The position numbers and the translations under genes are program-made. A model generated the notes under the pieces. That model was not told the DNA's origin. It saw only the letters and a list, made by a program, of their open reading frames with translations, and searched no databases. 58,376 nucleotides of DNA. Source: Candidatus Tepidiaquacellales bacterium UBA6667 (GTDB taxonomy: Bacteria > Bacteroidota > Ignavibacteria > Tepidaquicellales > Tepidaquicellaceae). Positions 43,007-52,576 of this stretch are shown one piece after another (position 1 is the first letter of the stretch; every line of letters starts with the position of its first letter). The stretch spans positions 213,020 through 271,395 of the forward strand of contig DKKL01000031.1 of NCBI GenBank assembly GCA_002455255.1, written 5' to 3'.

Positions 43007-43768
43007 ATGGGATTATTAACCGATAAATATTTTACTGAATTTGAAAATGACTCAAAAGTTGAGATTCAAAATGGATTAGAAAAATTGAAACTGAAAAACA
43101 GTGAGACTGATTTTAATTTTATGCTTGAATCGTCAGCAGTATTTTCTTCAAATATTGAGGGAAATACAATTGATTTTAATTCGTATAAAAATTTAAAAAA
43201 TGATCTTAAAAAAAACAAAAAAAAAGAACTTGATGAAATTGAAAATTTGATAAGTGCCTATAGTTTCGCTAAAGAAAATAAATTAAACGAAAATAATTTT
43301 CTGAATACTCACAAAATTTTATCTGAAGAAATTCTTATACATTCAAAAAGAGGAAATTACCGTGAAGAACCTGTGGGGATTTATGCACCTGAAGGATTGA
43401 TTTATATCGCAGTGGAATCTGAAAATGTCACGAAGTATATGTCGGAATTATTTTTAGAAATTGATAATTTGTTAAACTCCAAATTAAATGAAACTGAAAT
43501 TTTTTATTATTCGGCAATGATACATTTAAGATTAGCACAGATACACCCCTTTATGGATGGGAACGGAAGGATTGCACGGTTAACTGAAAAATGGTTTTTG
43601 TCTCATTTTCTGAAGGAATTGGCATGGCTGATTCAATCGGAAAAATATTATTTTAACAACAGAAATAAATATTATGAAAATCTGAATTTGGGACAAGATT
43701 TTTATAATTTTGATTTAGATAAATGCATTCACTTTTTAAAAATGTTACCTAATAGTTTAAAAAATTAA
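43007..43768 (+). CDS. Fic family protein (likely AMPylase)
   Basis: This 253-aa protein has the Fic catalytic motif IHPFMDGNGRIARL with H179 and R187. It also has an N-terminal inhibitory signature, S47-x-x-x-E51-G52 (SSNIEGN), of class II Fic proteins, where the glutamate blocks ATP until released. Fic enzymes AMPylate target proteins. It starts at ATG 43007 and is followed 1 base later by the DUF192 gene. The target is unknown. Confidence 0.88.
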   Translation: MGLLTDKYFTEFENDSKVEIQNGLEKLKLKNSETDFNFMLESSAVFSSNIEGNTIDFNSYKNLKNDLKKNKKKELDEIENLISAYSFAKENKLNENNFLNTHKILSEEILIHSKRGNYREEPVGIYAPEGLIYIAVESENVTKYMSELFLEIDNLLNSKLNETEIFYYSAMIHLRLAQIHPFMDGNGRIARLTEKWFLSHFLKELAWLIQSEKYYFNNRNKYYENLNLGQDFYNFDLDKCIHFLKMLPNSLKN

Positions 43769-43769
43769 T

Positions 43770-44378
43770 ATGTCGAAAGTTCAAAACAAAAATAATCAAA
43801 GCGTTAAAAAAGATAATTCAAAAATAATCTTCATCACCATAATTTTAATCGCAATAATTGCAGTTTTATATTTTACTTTGTTTGATAAAGAAGATAAACC
43901 GGTTATAAGAACGAACAATCAACAACAGCAGCAGCAACAACAACAATCACAAAACCCTTTAGATAATGGTCCTATGACTGATACCGTATTTCAAAAAGAG
44001 GGAGAAATAAAATTTATAAAAACCGGTACGAATAAAATATTATATAAAGTAGATGCTGAAGTTTCAGATGATAATATAGAAAGAGCTCAGGGATTAATGT
44101 TCAGATCTACAATGAAAGATACGGAAGGAATGATTTTTTTATTTCCAAATGAGGAGATTCAGTCATTTTGGATGCGTAATACAAAAATTCCACTTGATAT
44201 AATATATGTAGATAAAAATTTTAATATTGTTAAAATTTATCAAAACACAACTCCTTTCAGCACGGTATCCCTTCCGTCTGTCAAACCTGCAAAATATGTA
44301 GTAGAAATAAATGCAGGATTATCTGAGAAATATAAAATTTCAGCCGGTGACAAAATCGAGTTTAATCAGTTGAAATGA
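43770..44378 (+). CDS. DUF192 domain protein with a polyglutamine linker
   Basis: This 202-aa protein has an N-terminal membrane segment (about residues 18-38) and a Q-run of nine glutamines (near residue 50) acting as a linker. The DUF192 domain follows, with RAQGLMFRSTMKDTEGM, MRNTKIPLDIIYVD and VVEINAGLSEKYKI. It is probably membrane-tethered with the domain outside the cytoplasm. Function of DUF192 is not known. It starts at ATG 43770. Confidence 0.8.
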   Translation: MSKVQNKNNQSVKKDNSKIIFITIILIAIIAVLYFTLFDKEDKPVIRTNNQQQQQQQQQSQNPLDNGPMTDTVFQKEGEIKFIKTGTNKILYKVDAEVSDDNIERAQGLMFRSTMKDTEGMIFLFPNEEIQSFWMRNTKIPLDIIYVDKNFNIVKIYQNTTPFSTVSLPSVKPAKYVVEINAGLSEKYKISAGDKIEFNQLK

Positions 44379-44412
44379 TAATTTTGTTTAAAAAGTCACT
44401 TCTACTTTATAA

Positions 44413-44443
44413 TTGTTTATAATTATACTTAATACTATTTTTG
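44413..44443 (+). promoter_or_regulatory. Candidate promoter of lemA (TTG, 20 bases, TAnnTTTG)
   Basis: TTG at 44413-44415 and TATTTTTG at 44436-44443 are 20 bases apart, the spacing of Bacteroidota promoters. This is the best two-part match in the window. It ends 9 bases before the ATG at 44453, so the leader would be very short. It also covers the TTG at 44441 that could be mistaken for the start codon. Confidence 0.55.
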
Positions 44444-44452
44444 ATTAAAAAT

Positions 44453-45067
44453 ATGGTTATGAAAATAAAATATATATCCCTGTTGTTAGCAGGATTCTTT
44501 TTTACTATTAATTTTTCCGGTTGCGGATATAATGACTTAGTTACACAGGAAGAAGCGGTAAATTCTGCCTGGAGTCAGGTTGAAAATCAATATCAAAGAA
44601 GGGCAGATTTGATTCCAAACCTTGTAAGTACGGTTCAGGGAGTAGCAGATTTTGAAAAATCAACAATGACCGAAGTTACTGATGCAAGAAGTAAAGTTGG
44701 CAGTGTCAATATTACATCCGATGACCTGAGTGATCCTCAGAAATTCCAGCAATTTCAACAAGCACAGGATCAGCTTTCAAGTGCCTTATCAAGACTTTTG
44801 GTTGTCGCGGAAAACTATCCGCAGTTAAAAGCAAATGAAAATTTTCTTCAACTCCAGTCACAATTAGAGGGGACAGAAAACAGAATTGCAGTAGAAAGAA
44901 GAAGATTTAATGAAGTTGTTCAGCAATACAATACAAGTGTGAGAAGTTTTCCTACTTTAATAATTGCTAAAATATTCGGATTTGGAGAAAAACAATATTT
45001 TAAAGGACAGGAAGGATCTGATAAAGCCCCTGATGTTAAATTTGATTTTAAAAACGAAAAAAAATAA
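44453..45067 (+). CDS. LemA family lipoprotein
   Basis: This protein of about 204 aa has a lipoprotein signal ending FSGC, so it should be membrane-anchored. It has the LemA family hallmarks: AWSQVENQYQRRADLIPNLV and RLLVVAENYPQLKANENF in a long coiled helical body, then a C-terminal RSFPTLIIAKIFGF. Function of LemA is unknown. The frame runs up to a TTG at 44441 which lies in the promoter element, so the ATG at 44453 (or 44459) is chosen. It precedes the fused guanylyltransferase gene by 6 bases. Confidence 0.87.
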   Translation: MVMKIKYISLLLAGFFFTINFSGCGYNDLVTQEEAVNSAWSQVENQYQRRADLIPNLVSTVQGVADFEKSTMTEVTDARSKVGSVNITSDDLSDPQKFQQFQQAQDQLSSALSRLLVVAENYPQLKANENFLQLQSQLEGTENRIAVERRRFNEVVQQYNTSVRSFPTLIIAKIFGFGEKQYFKGQEGSDKAPDVKFDFKNEKK

Positions 45068-45073
45068 TATAAC

Positions 45074-47512
45074 GTGCAAGCCGTAATTATGGCAGGAGGT
45101 TTTGGGACTCGGTTAAGACCACTAACCAATGAAATTCCAAAACCGATGGTACCGGTGGTTAATAAACCGATGCTTGAGCATATATTTAATTTGCTTAAAC
45201 TTCATGGAATTACTGACTACGTTATGCTCTTATACTTTATGCCGGAAAAAATTAAAAATTTTTTTGGCGATGGTAAGGAATACGGAGTAAATATAAAATA
45301 TATAGTACCGGACTCTGATTATGGAACAGCCGGAGCGGTAAAATGTGCGGAAGAATATATTAATGATAAATTTATTGTAATCAGCGGTGATGTATTAACC
45401 GATTTTGATTTATCTGAGGTTGCGAAATTTCATAATAATAAAAATGCAACCGCAACTATAAGTTTATACTCAGCCGAAAACCCTCTGCAATTCGGAATTG
45501 TTTTAACAAATGAAGAAGGTAAAATTGTCAGGTTTTTGGAGAAACCCTCTTCTTCTGAAGTTTTTTCAGACACTATAAATACCGGCATTTATTTCTTTAA
45601 TAAAGAAATCTTCAACTACATTCCAAAAAACGAAAACTACGATTTTTCAAAAGACTTGTTTCCGAAACTGTTAAATGAAAACATCCCATTATATGGTTAC
45701 AATTGCAAAGGTTACTGGAGAGATGTAGGAAATCTTGAAGAATATATAATTGCAAATCTTGAAGCTTTAAAAGGAGATTTGCATTACATTAATGAAACTG
45801 GTAAAGATGGAAATTGCATTGGAGAAAATGTTACAATTGGAAAAAATGTTTTAATTGAAAACAGCATTATAGGTGATGACTGTAAAATTGGTGACGGTTC
45901 GATAATTAGAAATTCTGTACTTTGGAATAATAATATTCTTGATTCAAAAGTTTCATTGCTCTTTGATGTTATCGGAAAAAATTGCTCCTTCGGTCAAAAC
46001 ACAAGAATAAATGATTATGTTTTTATAGGAAACAATTGTGAATTTGGAAAAAATGTTTTTGTGAGTTCAAGTTTGAGAATTTGGGATCATAAAAAAATTG
46101 TAAATAATGCAAAAATTACAAAAAGTTTAATTTACGAAGATACATTTTTCAATGAATTGTTTACAGAATCAAGAATTTCAGGAATGTCAAATCTTCAGGT
46201 TAATCCTGAGTTTGCTGCAAAGCTTGGCTCTGTTTATGGTGCGTTTGTCGGTGAGAATAAACGAATTTTAATTGGTAGAGATATAGATGATATATCAAAT
46301 ATGATAAAACGTGCAATATCAAGCGGATTGTTATCTGCCGGTATTGATGTATTAGATTTACAGGTAATTCCAATACCTATGTTAAGGCAAGAGCTGAAAA
46401 GTGGTTCGGGTTCAGGAGGTATTTTTGTAAGAAAATCTCCCTTTGATAAAGCAACAACCGACATAATATTTTTTGATAAAGACGGAAAAGATTTATCAGG
46501 AAATAAAACCAAAGCTATTGAAAGATTGTTTTTCTCAGAAGAATATCAAAGAGCAGCATTTTATGATGTTGGTGAAATGACATTTCCTGAAAGGACAAAT
46601 GAAAAATATAAGAGTTTATATTTAAGCAAATTAGATGTTGAAGCTATAAGAAGGAAAAAATTTAAACTCGTTATTGATTACAGTTATGGAATAACGGCAA
46701 CAATTTTTCCTAATATACTTGGAGAGTTAAATTGCGAAATAGTTTCGTTATCTGCACATCTTGATAAAGAAAAAATTACACGGTCAGTTCAGGAATTTAA
46801 GAAAGCATTTGATAATTTTACTTATGTAATTAAATCATTGGATTATGATTTAGGATTTATGATAGATGCAGGTGGTGAAAAAATTTGGATGGTAACTTCA
46901 GACGGAGTAAAGCTTGACGGACACAGATTTCTTGTTTTAGTATTAAAGATGTTTCTAAAGGCAAATCCCGGTGTAAAAAAAGTTGCTGTTCCGGTTCAGG
47001 CAACGAATGAAGTTGATTTGGTTGCTAAAGAATTTGGAGTTGAGGTGGTGAGGGTGAAAGATTCACATTATGCAATGATGGCAGCATGTGATGATAAGGA
47101 TGTGAAGTTTGTTGGCGGTGTGATGGGAGGGTTTTTATTTCCTGAATTTTTATATGCAACAGATGGAATGTTTTCAATTGCAAAAATATTGGAAATAATC
47201 GCAAAGAGCGAAGTGAACATTCAGGAACTTGATAACAATACAGAAAGACTTTATATGGTGAAAGAAAATCTTAATTGCCCAAAAGAAGAAAAAGGTAAAG
47301 TGTTACGGAAATTTATGGAAGATAATATAGACAAAAAACAATTATTGATAGATGGAGTAAGAATTATTCTAAACGAAACAGATACAGTATTATTTATTCC
47401 CGACAGAGACAGGAATATAATTCATTTAAATGTTGAAACAGACAATAAACAAAAATCTTTAAAAATATTGGAAGAATATAAAGCGAAAACTTTAAAATAC
47501 ATTCCGGAGTAA
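45074..47512 (+). CDS. Mannose-1-phosphate guanylyltransferase fused to a degenerate phosphomannomutase-like domain
   Basis: This 812-aa fusion has a nucleotidyltransferase domain (MAGGFGTRLRPLT, residues 6-18), then hexapeptide-repeat turns at about 245-330 and a C-terminal phosphohexomutase-like domain (about 370-812). The first domain should make an NDP-sugar such as GDP-mannose for glycans. In the mutase part the metal loop DGDxDR is changed to DAGGEK near residue 600 and the sugar loop reads GGVMGGFLFPEF, while a serine survives in VRKSPFDKATTD; mutase activity is doubtful. GTG 45074 is the start (MQAVIMAGG). It is followed by a PTS IIA-like gene 8 bases later. Confidence 0.85.
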   Translation: MQAVIMAGGFGTRLRPLTNEIPKPMVPVVNKPMLEHIFNLLKLHGITDYVMLLYFMPEKIKNFFGDGKEYGVNIKYIVPDSDYGTAGAVKCAEEYINDKFIVISGDVLTDFDLSEVAKFHNNKNATATISLYSAENPLQFGIVLTNEEGKIVRFLEKPSSSEVFSDTINTGIYFFNKEIFNYIPKNENYDFSKDLFPKLLNENIPLYGYNCKGYWRDVGNLEEYIIANLEALKGDLHYINETGKDGNCIGENVTIGKNVLIENSIIGDDCKIGDGSIIRNSVLWNNNILDSKVSLLFDVIGKNCSFGQNTRINDYVFIGNNCEFGKNVFVSSSLRIWDHKKIVNNAKITKSLIYEDTFFNELFTESRISGMSNLQVNPEFAAKLGSVYGAFVGENKRILIGRDIDDISNMIKRAISSGLLSAGIDVLDLQVIPIPMLRQELKSGSGSGGIFVRKSPFDKATTDIIFFDKDGKDLSGNKTKAIERLFFSEEYQRAAFYDVGEMTFPERTNEKYKSLYLSKLDVEAIRRKKFKLVIDYSYGITATIFPNILGELNCEIVSLSAHLDKEKITRSVQEFKKAFDNFTYVIKSLDYDLGFMIDAGGEKIWMVTSDGVKLDGHRFLVLVLKMFLKANPGVKKVAVPVQATNEVDLVAKEFGVEVVRVKDSHYAMMAACDDKDVKFVGGVMGGFLFPEFLYATDGMFSIAKILEIIAKSEVNIQELDNNTERLYMVKENLNCPKEEKGKVLRKFMEDNIDKKQLLIDGVRIILNETDTVLFIPDRDRNIIHLNVETDNKQKSLKILEEYKAKTLKYIPE

Positions 47513-47520
47513 TAAAAATT

Positions 47521-47991
47521 ATGAAAATCAGTGAAATCTTAAACGAAAATATAATATCTATAGATTTAAAACCTGCGGATAAAACTGAAGCAATCAATAT
47601 GATGGTTGATTTGGCAAACAATTCGGGAAAAATTATTGATTTAGAAAAAGTCAGAGCATGTATTTTTGACAGAGAAAAAATTGTATCAACTGGAGTTGGG
47701 AAAGGATTTGCAGTGCCACACGGGAAAACTGATGAAATTACTGATGTTGTGGCTGCCTTTGGAATAACAAAATCCGGAATAGATTTCGATTCAATAGATT
47801 CTGAACCTGTAAATTTTATTTTTCTCCTTGTAGGTAAAGACAGTTTATTAAATGCACACATAAAGCTATTAAGCAGAATTTCAAGACTTATGAATAAGGA
47901 AGATTTCAGAGATAAATTATTACTGGCAACTTCACCAAAAGAAATTTTAAATCTGTTTAAAGAAGAAGAACAAAACCTTATAGATATATAA
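47521..47991 (+). CDS. PTS IIA (PtsN-like) domain protein
   Basis: This 156-aa protein is of the PTS fructose/nitrogen IIA kind, with the phosphorylated histidine in GKGFAVPHGKTDEI (H67). No EI, HPr or membrane EII gene is in the window, so it may be a regulator like PtsN. It starts at ATG 47521, 8 bases after the fused guanylyltransferase gene, an unusual neighbour for PtsN. Confidence 0.87.
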   Translation: MKISEILNENIISIDLKPADKTEAINMMVDLANNSGKIIDLEKVRACIFDREKIVSTGVGKGFAVPHGKTDEITDVVAAFGITKSGIDFDSIDSEPVNFIFLLVGKDSLLNAHIKLLSRISRLMNKEDFRDKLLLATSPKEILNLFKEEEQNLIDI

Positions 47992-48001
47992 AAAATTGTA
48001 A

Positions 48002-49810
48002 ATGATATACACTTCCGGAAAGATAACGATTATATTATTTACATTTTTATTTTTATTATTATTTCAGAAAATAACTAAAGCCGAATTGAAAAACGAAATA
48101 AATTACACACTATCGTTTAGCCAACCTCAAAATCATTACGCAGATATTGAAATGTCATTTCAAGCAGAGACGAATAAAGAAATTTTAGTTTCATTACCTG
48201 TTTGGACTCCGGGTTCATATATGGTGAGGGAATTTGCCAGGCATATTGAAAAAATATTAGCTTTTGATGAGTTTGAAAAACCACTTGAGATTAATAAAAT
48301 TAACAAAAATACCTGGAAAATAAATAATAACGAAAATAATAAAATTATTCTCAGATACAGAGTTTATTGTAATGAATTAACCGTAAGGACAAGCCAGGTA
48401 AATATTGATCACGCATTTTTGAACGGGGCAAACATTTTCTTGTTTGTAAAAAACAGATTGTCAGAAAAATGTATTCTTGAAATCAAACCATATAAAACCT
48501 GGAAAAATATTTCAACAGGTTTAAAATTAATTGCACCGGGAAAATTTGAAGCTCCGAATTATGATGATTTTATTGATTGCCCAATAGAAATCGGAAATCA
48601 GGAAATATTAGAGTTTACAGTTTCAGGCAAAAAACATTTCATTTGTTTAGCAGGTAAAGGTAATTATACAGGTACTACTTTAGTTAAAGATTTTAAGGAA
48701 ATAGTTGAAGTTCAGGAAAAAATGTTCGGAGATTTGCCATACGAAGATTTTACTTTTATTATCCAGTTGGTTCAAGCCGGTGGTGGCGGTTTAGAGCATA
48801 AAAATTCTTTTGCTGTTCTTGCAGAACGAAACTTGTTTGATAAGCCGGATAAATACAGAAGATTTTTAGGGTTAATATCACATGAGTTTTTTCATACTTG
48901 GAATGTCAAAAGAATCAGACCTGAAGTTTTAGGACCATTCAACTATGATTCTGAAGTTTATACAAATATGCACTACGTAACAGAAGGTTGGACAAGTTTT
49001 TATGATAATCTACTTTTAAGAAGAGCAGGGATATTTAGTGATGATCAATATCTTGATATGTTTGACAACGAAGTAAATGATGTAATGAGATTTCAGGGAA
49101 GGTTTAAACAATCTCTTGAAGAATCAAGTTTTGACAATTGGATAAAATATTACCGACAAGATGAAAACTCCAAGAATTCAATGATTTCATATTATACAAA
49201 AGGTGCATTAGTTGCTTACTTACTTGATATGGAAATAATAAAGGCAACAGATGCATCAAGAAGTCTTGATGATGTTTTAAAATTACTTTATGAAGATTAC
49301 AAAAATAATCCCGAAAAAGGATATACTGATGCAAGAATAAAGGAACTTTCAGAACAAGTTTCCGGAAAAAATATGGATGAATTCTGGAATGATTATATTT
49401 CAGGTACTAAAGATTTACCATTGAAAGAATATTTTGCATTTGCAGGGATTGATATGATAAATTTAACGGATGATGATAAAATTTCTCTCGATGTTGAGTA
49501 CACCTATATTACAGATTCAGTAATTATGATTTCAAGGGTTTATGAAGGAGGAAGCGGATATAAGGCAGGATTGAACTACAGAGATAAAATTATTTTTATT
49601 GAAGATGAAATGGTTGCAAAAAATAATTTGCAATCTGTGTTGGACAAATATAATATCGGCGAAGAGATTGATATAAAGATAGACAGAGACGGATTAGAAA
49701 AAGTAATCACTGTAAAGCTGGAAAGAGCAATTCCACGATATAAATTGAAAATTATGGAAAATCGGAACGAGCAACAATTAAAGTTTTACAATAAATTGAT
49801 AAACGGTTAA
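48002..49810 (+). CDS. M61-family metallopeptidase with PDZ domain
   Basis: This 602-aa exported zinc peptidase has a signal-like segment (ITIILFTFLFLLLFQKITKA). The beta-rich N-domain leads to the catalytic part with ISHEFFHTWNVKRIRP (zinc-binding HExxH near residue 297) and the third ligand in YVTEGWTSFYDNL. A C-terminal PDZ domain is marked by YEGGSGYKAGLNYRDKIIFI. Family members are glycyl/aspartyl aminopeptidases of the envelope. It starts at ATG 48002. Confidence 0.9.
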   Translation: MIYTSGKITIILFTFLFLLLFQKITKAELKNEINYTLSFSQPQNHYADIEMSFQAETNKEILVSLPVWTPGSYMVREFARHIEKILAFDEFEKPLEINKINKNTWKINNNENNKIILRYRVYCNELTVRTSQVNIDHAFLNGANIFLFVKNRLSEKCILEIKPYKTWKNISTGLKLIAPGKFEAPNYDDFIDCPIEIGNQEILEFTVSGKKHFICLAGKGNYTGTTLVKDFKEIVEVQEKMFGDLPYEDFTFIIQLVQAGGGGLEHKNSFAVLAERNLFDKPDKYRRFLGLISHEFFHTWNVKRIRPEVLGPFNYDSEVYTNMHYVTEGWTSFYDNLLLRRAGIFSDDQYLDMFDNEVNDVMRFQGRFKQSLEESSFDNWIKYYRQDENSKNSMISYYTKGALVAYLLDMEIIKATDASRSLDDVLKLLYEDYKNNPEKGYTDARIKELSEQVSGKNMDEFWNDYISGTKDLPLKEYFAFAGIDMINLTDDDKISLDVEYTYITDSVIMISRVYEGGSGYKAGLNYRDKIIFIEDEMVAKNNLQSVLDKYNIGEEIDIKIDRDGLEKVITVKLERAIPRYKLKIMENRNEQQLKFYNKLING

Positions 49811-49831
49811 TTTAAAAAAAATAATTTTAGA

Positions 49832-52573
49832 ATGGCAAAAAAATACGTTTATTATTTCGGAGGCGGTAAGGCAGACGGAAATTCAACAATGAAATCACTG
49901 CTGGGAGGCAAAGGAGCAAACCTTGCAGAAATGACTAATATAAAATTACCCGTTCCCTCAGGCTTTACAATTACAACTGATGTATGCACATATTATTACT
50001 CCAATAAAAAGAAATATCCAAAAGAACTTGAGAAACAAGTAAAGGATGCCCTTGCAAAAGTGGAAAAGCAAATGGGTTCAAAATTTGGGGATGAAAAAAA
50101 TCCATTGCTCGTAAGCGTTAGGTCAGGTGCAAGAGCATCTATGCCGGGAATGATGGATACAGTTTTAAATTTGGGTTTGAACGATAAGACTGCAAAAGCA
50201 TTAATTGATAAAACAGGAAATGAAAGATTTGTATATGATTCTTACAGAAGATTTGTTCAGATGTATGGTGACGTAGTAATGGATTTAAAACCGAAAGATA
50301 AAAATCAGGAAGATCCGTTTGAAAAAATTATAGAACATAAAAAAGAAATAAGAGGAATTAAACTTGATACTGAATTTACAATAAGCGATTTAAAGGAACT
50401 TGTTGAAGAGTTTAAAAAAGCAATAAAAGAAGAAACCGGAAAAGATTTCCCCTCTAACCCAATGGATCAGCTTTGGGGAGCAATAGGTGCTGTTTTCAGA
50501 TCATGGATGAATGACAGGGCAATTGTTTACAGAAAACTAAATGATATACCTGCTGAATGGGGAACTGCTGTTAATATTCAATCAATGGTTTTTGGTAATA
50601 TGGGTGAAACTTCAGGAACAGGTGTTGCCTTTACAAGAAATCCTTCCAATGGAGATAATGAATTTTATGGTGAGTTTCTTATGAATGCTCAAGGTGAAGA
50701 TGTTGTTGCAGGCACAAGGACACCACTTCCTATTTCTCAATTGAAAAAAGATAACAGAAAAATTTATGATCAGTTAGAAAAGATAAGAAAAATTCTTGAG
50801 ATGCATTACAGAGATATGATGGATATTGAATTTACAATTCAGGAAGAAGTTTTATATATGCTTCAGTGCAGAGTAGGAAAAAGGACAGGATATTCTTCGG
50901 TTAAAATAGCAGTGGATATGGTAAAAGAAAAACTGATAACACCGGAAGAAGCAATCCTAAGAGTAGAGCCGGAACAGTTAAATCAACTTCTCAGACCAAT
51001 CTTTAATGGAAAAGAAAAAAACATTGCAATAAAAAACGGAAAATTGTTGGCACGAGGGTTGAATGCGGGTCCGGGTGCAGCGAGCGGAAAAGTATATTTC
51101 AATTCATTTGATGCTGTGAATGCAGCCGCAAAAGGTGAAAATGTAATTCTTGTAAGAATTGAGACCTCTCCCGAAGACATCAGAGGTATGAACGCATCTG
51201 AAGGTATTCTGACATCAAGAGGGGGTATGACATCTCATGCTGCACTTGTTGCAAGACAAATGGGAAAAGTTTGCGTTGCCGGTTGTGGAGATTTGGAAAT
51301 TGATTATTTACTGAAAACAATGAAAGCAGTGAATAAAGATTTGATAGTTCACGAAGGCGATTATATATCAATTGATGGTTCAACAGGAGAAGTAATTATT
51401 GGAAAACTTGAACCGAAACCTTCTGAAATATTACAAGTCCTGATTGATAAAACAATGAAACCATCTTCATCGGTTACATATAGTTATTATGAAACTTTTA
51501 TGAAATGGGTAGATAAACACAGAAGATTAAAGATAAGGACGAACGCAGACCAACCGGATCAGTCAGCAAATGCTATTGCATTTGGGGCAGAAGGTATTGG
51601 TCTTTGCAGAACAGAGCATATGTTTTTTGGCGGAGATAGGATTGATGCTGTTCGTGAAATGATACTTGCATATAGTGAAATAGGCAGAAGAAATGCTTTG
51701 AAACAATTATTACCATTTCAGAGAGATGATTTTGAAGGTATTTTCAGAGTAATGAAAGACAAGCCGGTTACAATAAGAACGCTTGACCCTCCTCTACATG
51801 AGTTTTTACCAAAGACTGAAATCGAGATGAGAAAACTTGCCGATAAAATCGGTACAAACTTTGAAGAAATTAAATATAAAGTTGACTCGCTTCATGAATT
51901 CAATCCTATGCTTGGTCACAGAGGTTGCCGACTTGGAGTTTCATTTCCTGAAATAACAGAAATGCAGGCGAGAGCTGTTTTTGAAGCAGCAGCCAATGTT
52001 ATTAAAGAAGGAATAATAGTGAAGCCGGAAATAATGATACCGTTGGTGAGTCATATAAATGAATTTAAAACTCAGGAAACTGTTGTGAGAAAAGCGGCAG
52101 AAGAGGTTATGAAAGAGCGTAAAGTAAAGATACAATATCTTGTCGGTACTATGATTGAAATTCCCAGAGCAGCTTTGACAGCATCACAAATTGCCGGTTC
52201 AGCTCAATTTTTTTCATTCGGAACAAATGATCTTACTCAGATGACTTATGGAATATCACGTGATGACTCCAGTCATTTTCTTCCAAAATATCTTGAATAT
52301 GATATTTTAGAAAAAGATCCGTTTGTAACAGTGGATGTAGATGGCGTCGGAATGTTAATTAAATTTGCCGTAAGGGAAGGTCGAGCAAAAAGAAAAGATT
52401 TAAAAGTTGGAATTTGTGGAGAGCAAGGAGGAGATCCTGAAACAATTGATTTCTGTGAAAATATAGGATTGGATTATGTCAGTTGTTCACCATTCAGAGT
52501 GCCAATTGCAAGATTAGCAGCAGCAAGGGCATTTATAAATTCAAAACACAAGGCAGGTAAAAAAACCAAATAG
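49832..52573 (+). CDS. ppdK: Pyruvate, phosphate dikinase
   Basis: This enzyme interconverts pyruvate/ATP/phosphate and PEP/AMP/diphosphate. The 913-aa protein has all three parts: an ATP-grasp N-terminal domain (LLGGKGANLAEMTNI), the central phosphohistidine domain SRGGMTSHAALVARQMGKVC (His near residue 470) and the C-terminal PEP/pyruvate barrel with SFGTNDLTQMTYGISRDD and GICGEQGGDPETIDF. It starts at ATG 49832 without an SD. Its neighbours give no hint of glycolytic direction. Confidence 0.96.
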   Translation: MAKKYVYYFGGGKADGNSTMKSLLGGKGANLAEMTNIKLPVPSGFTITTDVCTYYYSNKKKYPKELEKQVKDALAKVEKQMGSKFGDEKNPLLVSVRSGARASMPGMMDTVLNLGLNDKTAKALIDKTGNERFVYDSYRRFVQMYGDVVMDLKPKDKNQEDPFEKIIEHKKEIRGIKLDTEFTISDLKELVEEFKKAIKEETGKDFPSNPMDQLWGAIGAVFRSWMNDRAIVYRKLNDIPAEWGTAVNIQSMVFGNMGETSGTGVAFTRNPSNGDNEFYGEFLMNAQGEDVVAGTRTPLPISQLKKDNRKIYDQLEKIRKILEMHYRDMMDIEFTIQEEVLYMLQCRVGKRTGYSSVKIAVDMVKEKLITPEEAILRVEPEQLNQLLRPIFNGKEKNIAIKNGKLLARGLNAGPGAASGKVYFNSFDAVNAAAKGENVILVRIETSPEDIRGMNASEGILTSRGGMTSHAALVARQMGKVCVAGCGDLEIDYLLKTMKAVNKDLIVHEGDYISIDGSTGEVIIGKLEPKPSEILQVLIDKTMKPSSSVTYSYYETFMKWVDKHRRLKIRTNADQPDQSANAIAFGAEGIGLCRTEHMFFGGDRIDAVREMILAYSEIGRRNALKQLLPFQRDDFEGIFRVMKDKPVTIRTLDPPLHEFLPKTEIEMRKLADKIGTNFEEIKYKVDSLHEFNPMLGHRGCRLGVSFPEITEMQARAVFEAAANVIKEGIIVKPEIMIPLVSHINEFKTQETVVRKAAEEVMKERKVKIQYLVGTMIEIPRAALTASQIAGSAQFFSFGTNDLTQMTYGISRDDSSHFLPKYLEYDILEKDPFVTVDVDGVGMLIKFAVREGRAKRKDLKVGICGEQGGDPETIDFCENIGLDYVSCSPFRVPIARLAAARAFINSKHKAGKKTK

Positions 52574-52576
52574 ATT

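Noticed and set aside
44379..44440. Inverted repeat ATAATT/AATTAT upstream of lemA as an operator
   Set aside because: AT-only and six bases long; expected by chance at this base composition.
44441..44452. TTG at 44441 as the start of lemA
   Set aside because: It lies inside the TATTTTTG promoter-like box, and two ATGs follow (44453, 44459) that give a proper lipoprotein signal.
47394..47861. 155-codon minus-strand ORF opposite the PTS IIA gene
   Set aside because: It lies opposite two convincing genes and its protein has no recognisable motif; it is a mirror of the PTS IIA frame.
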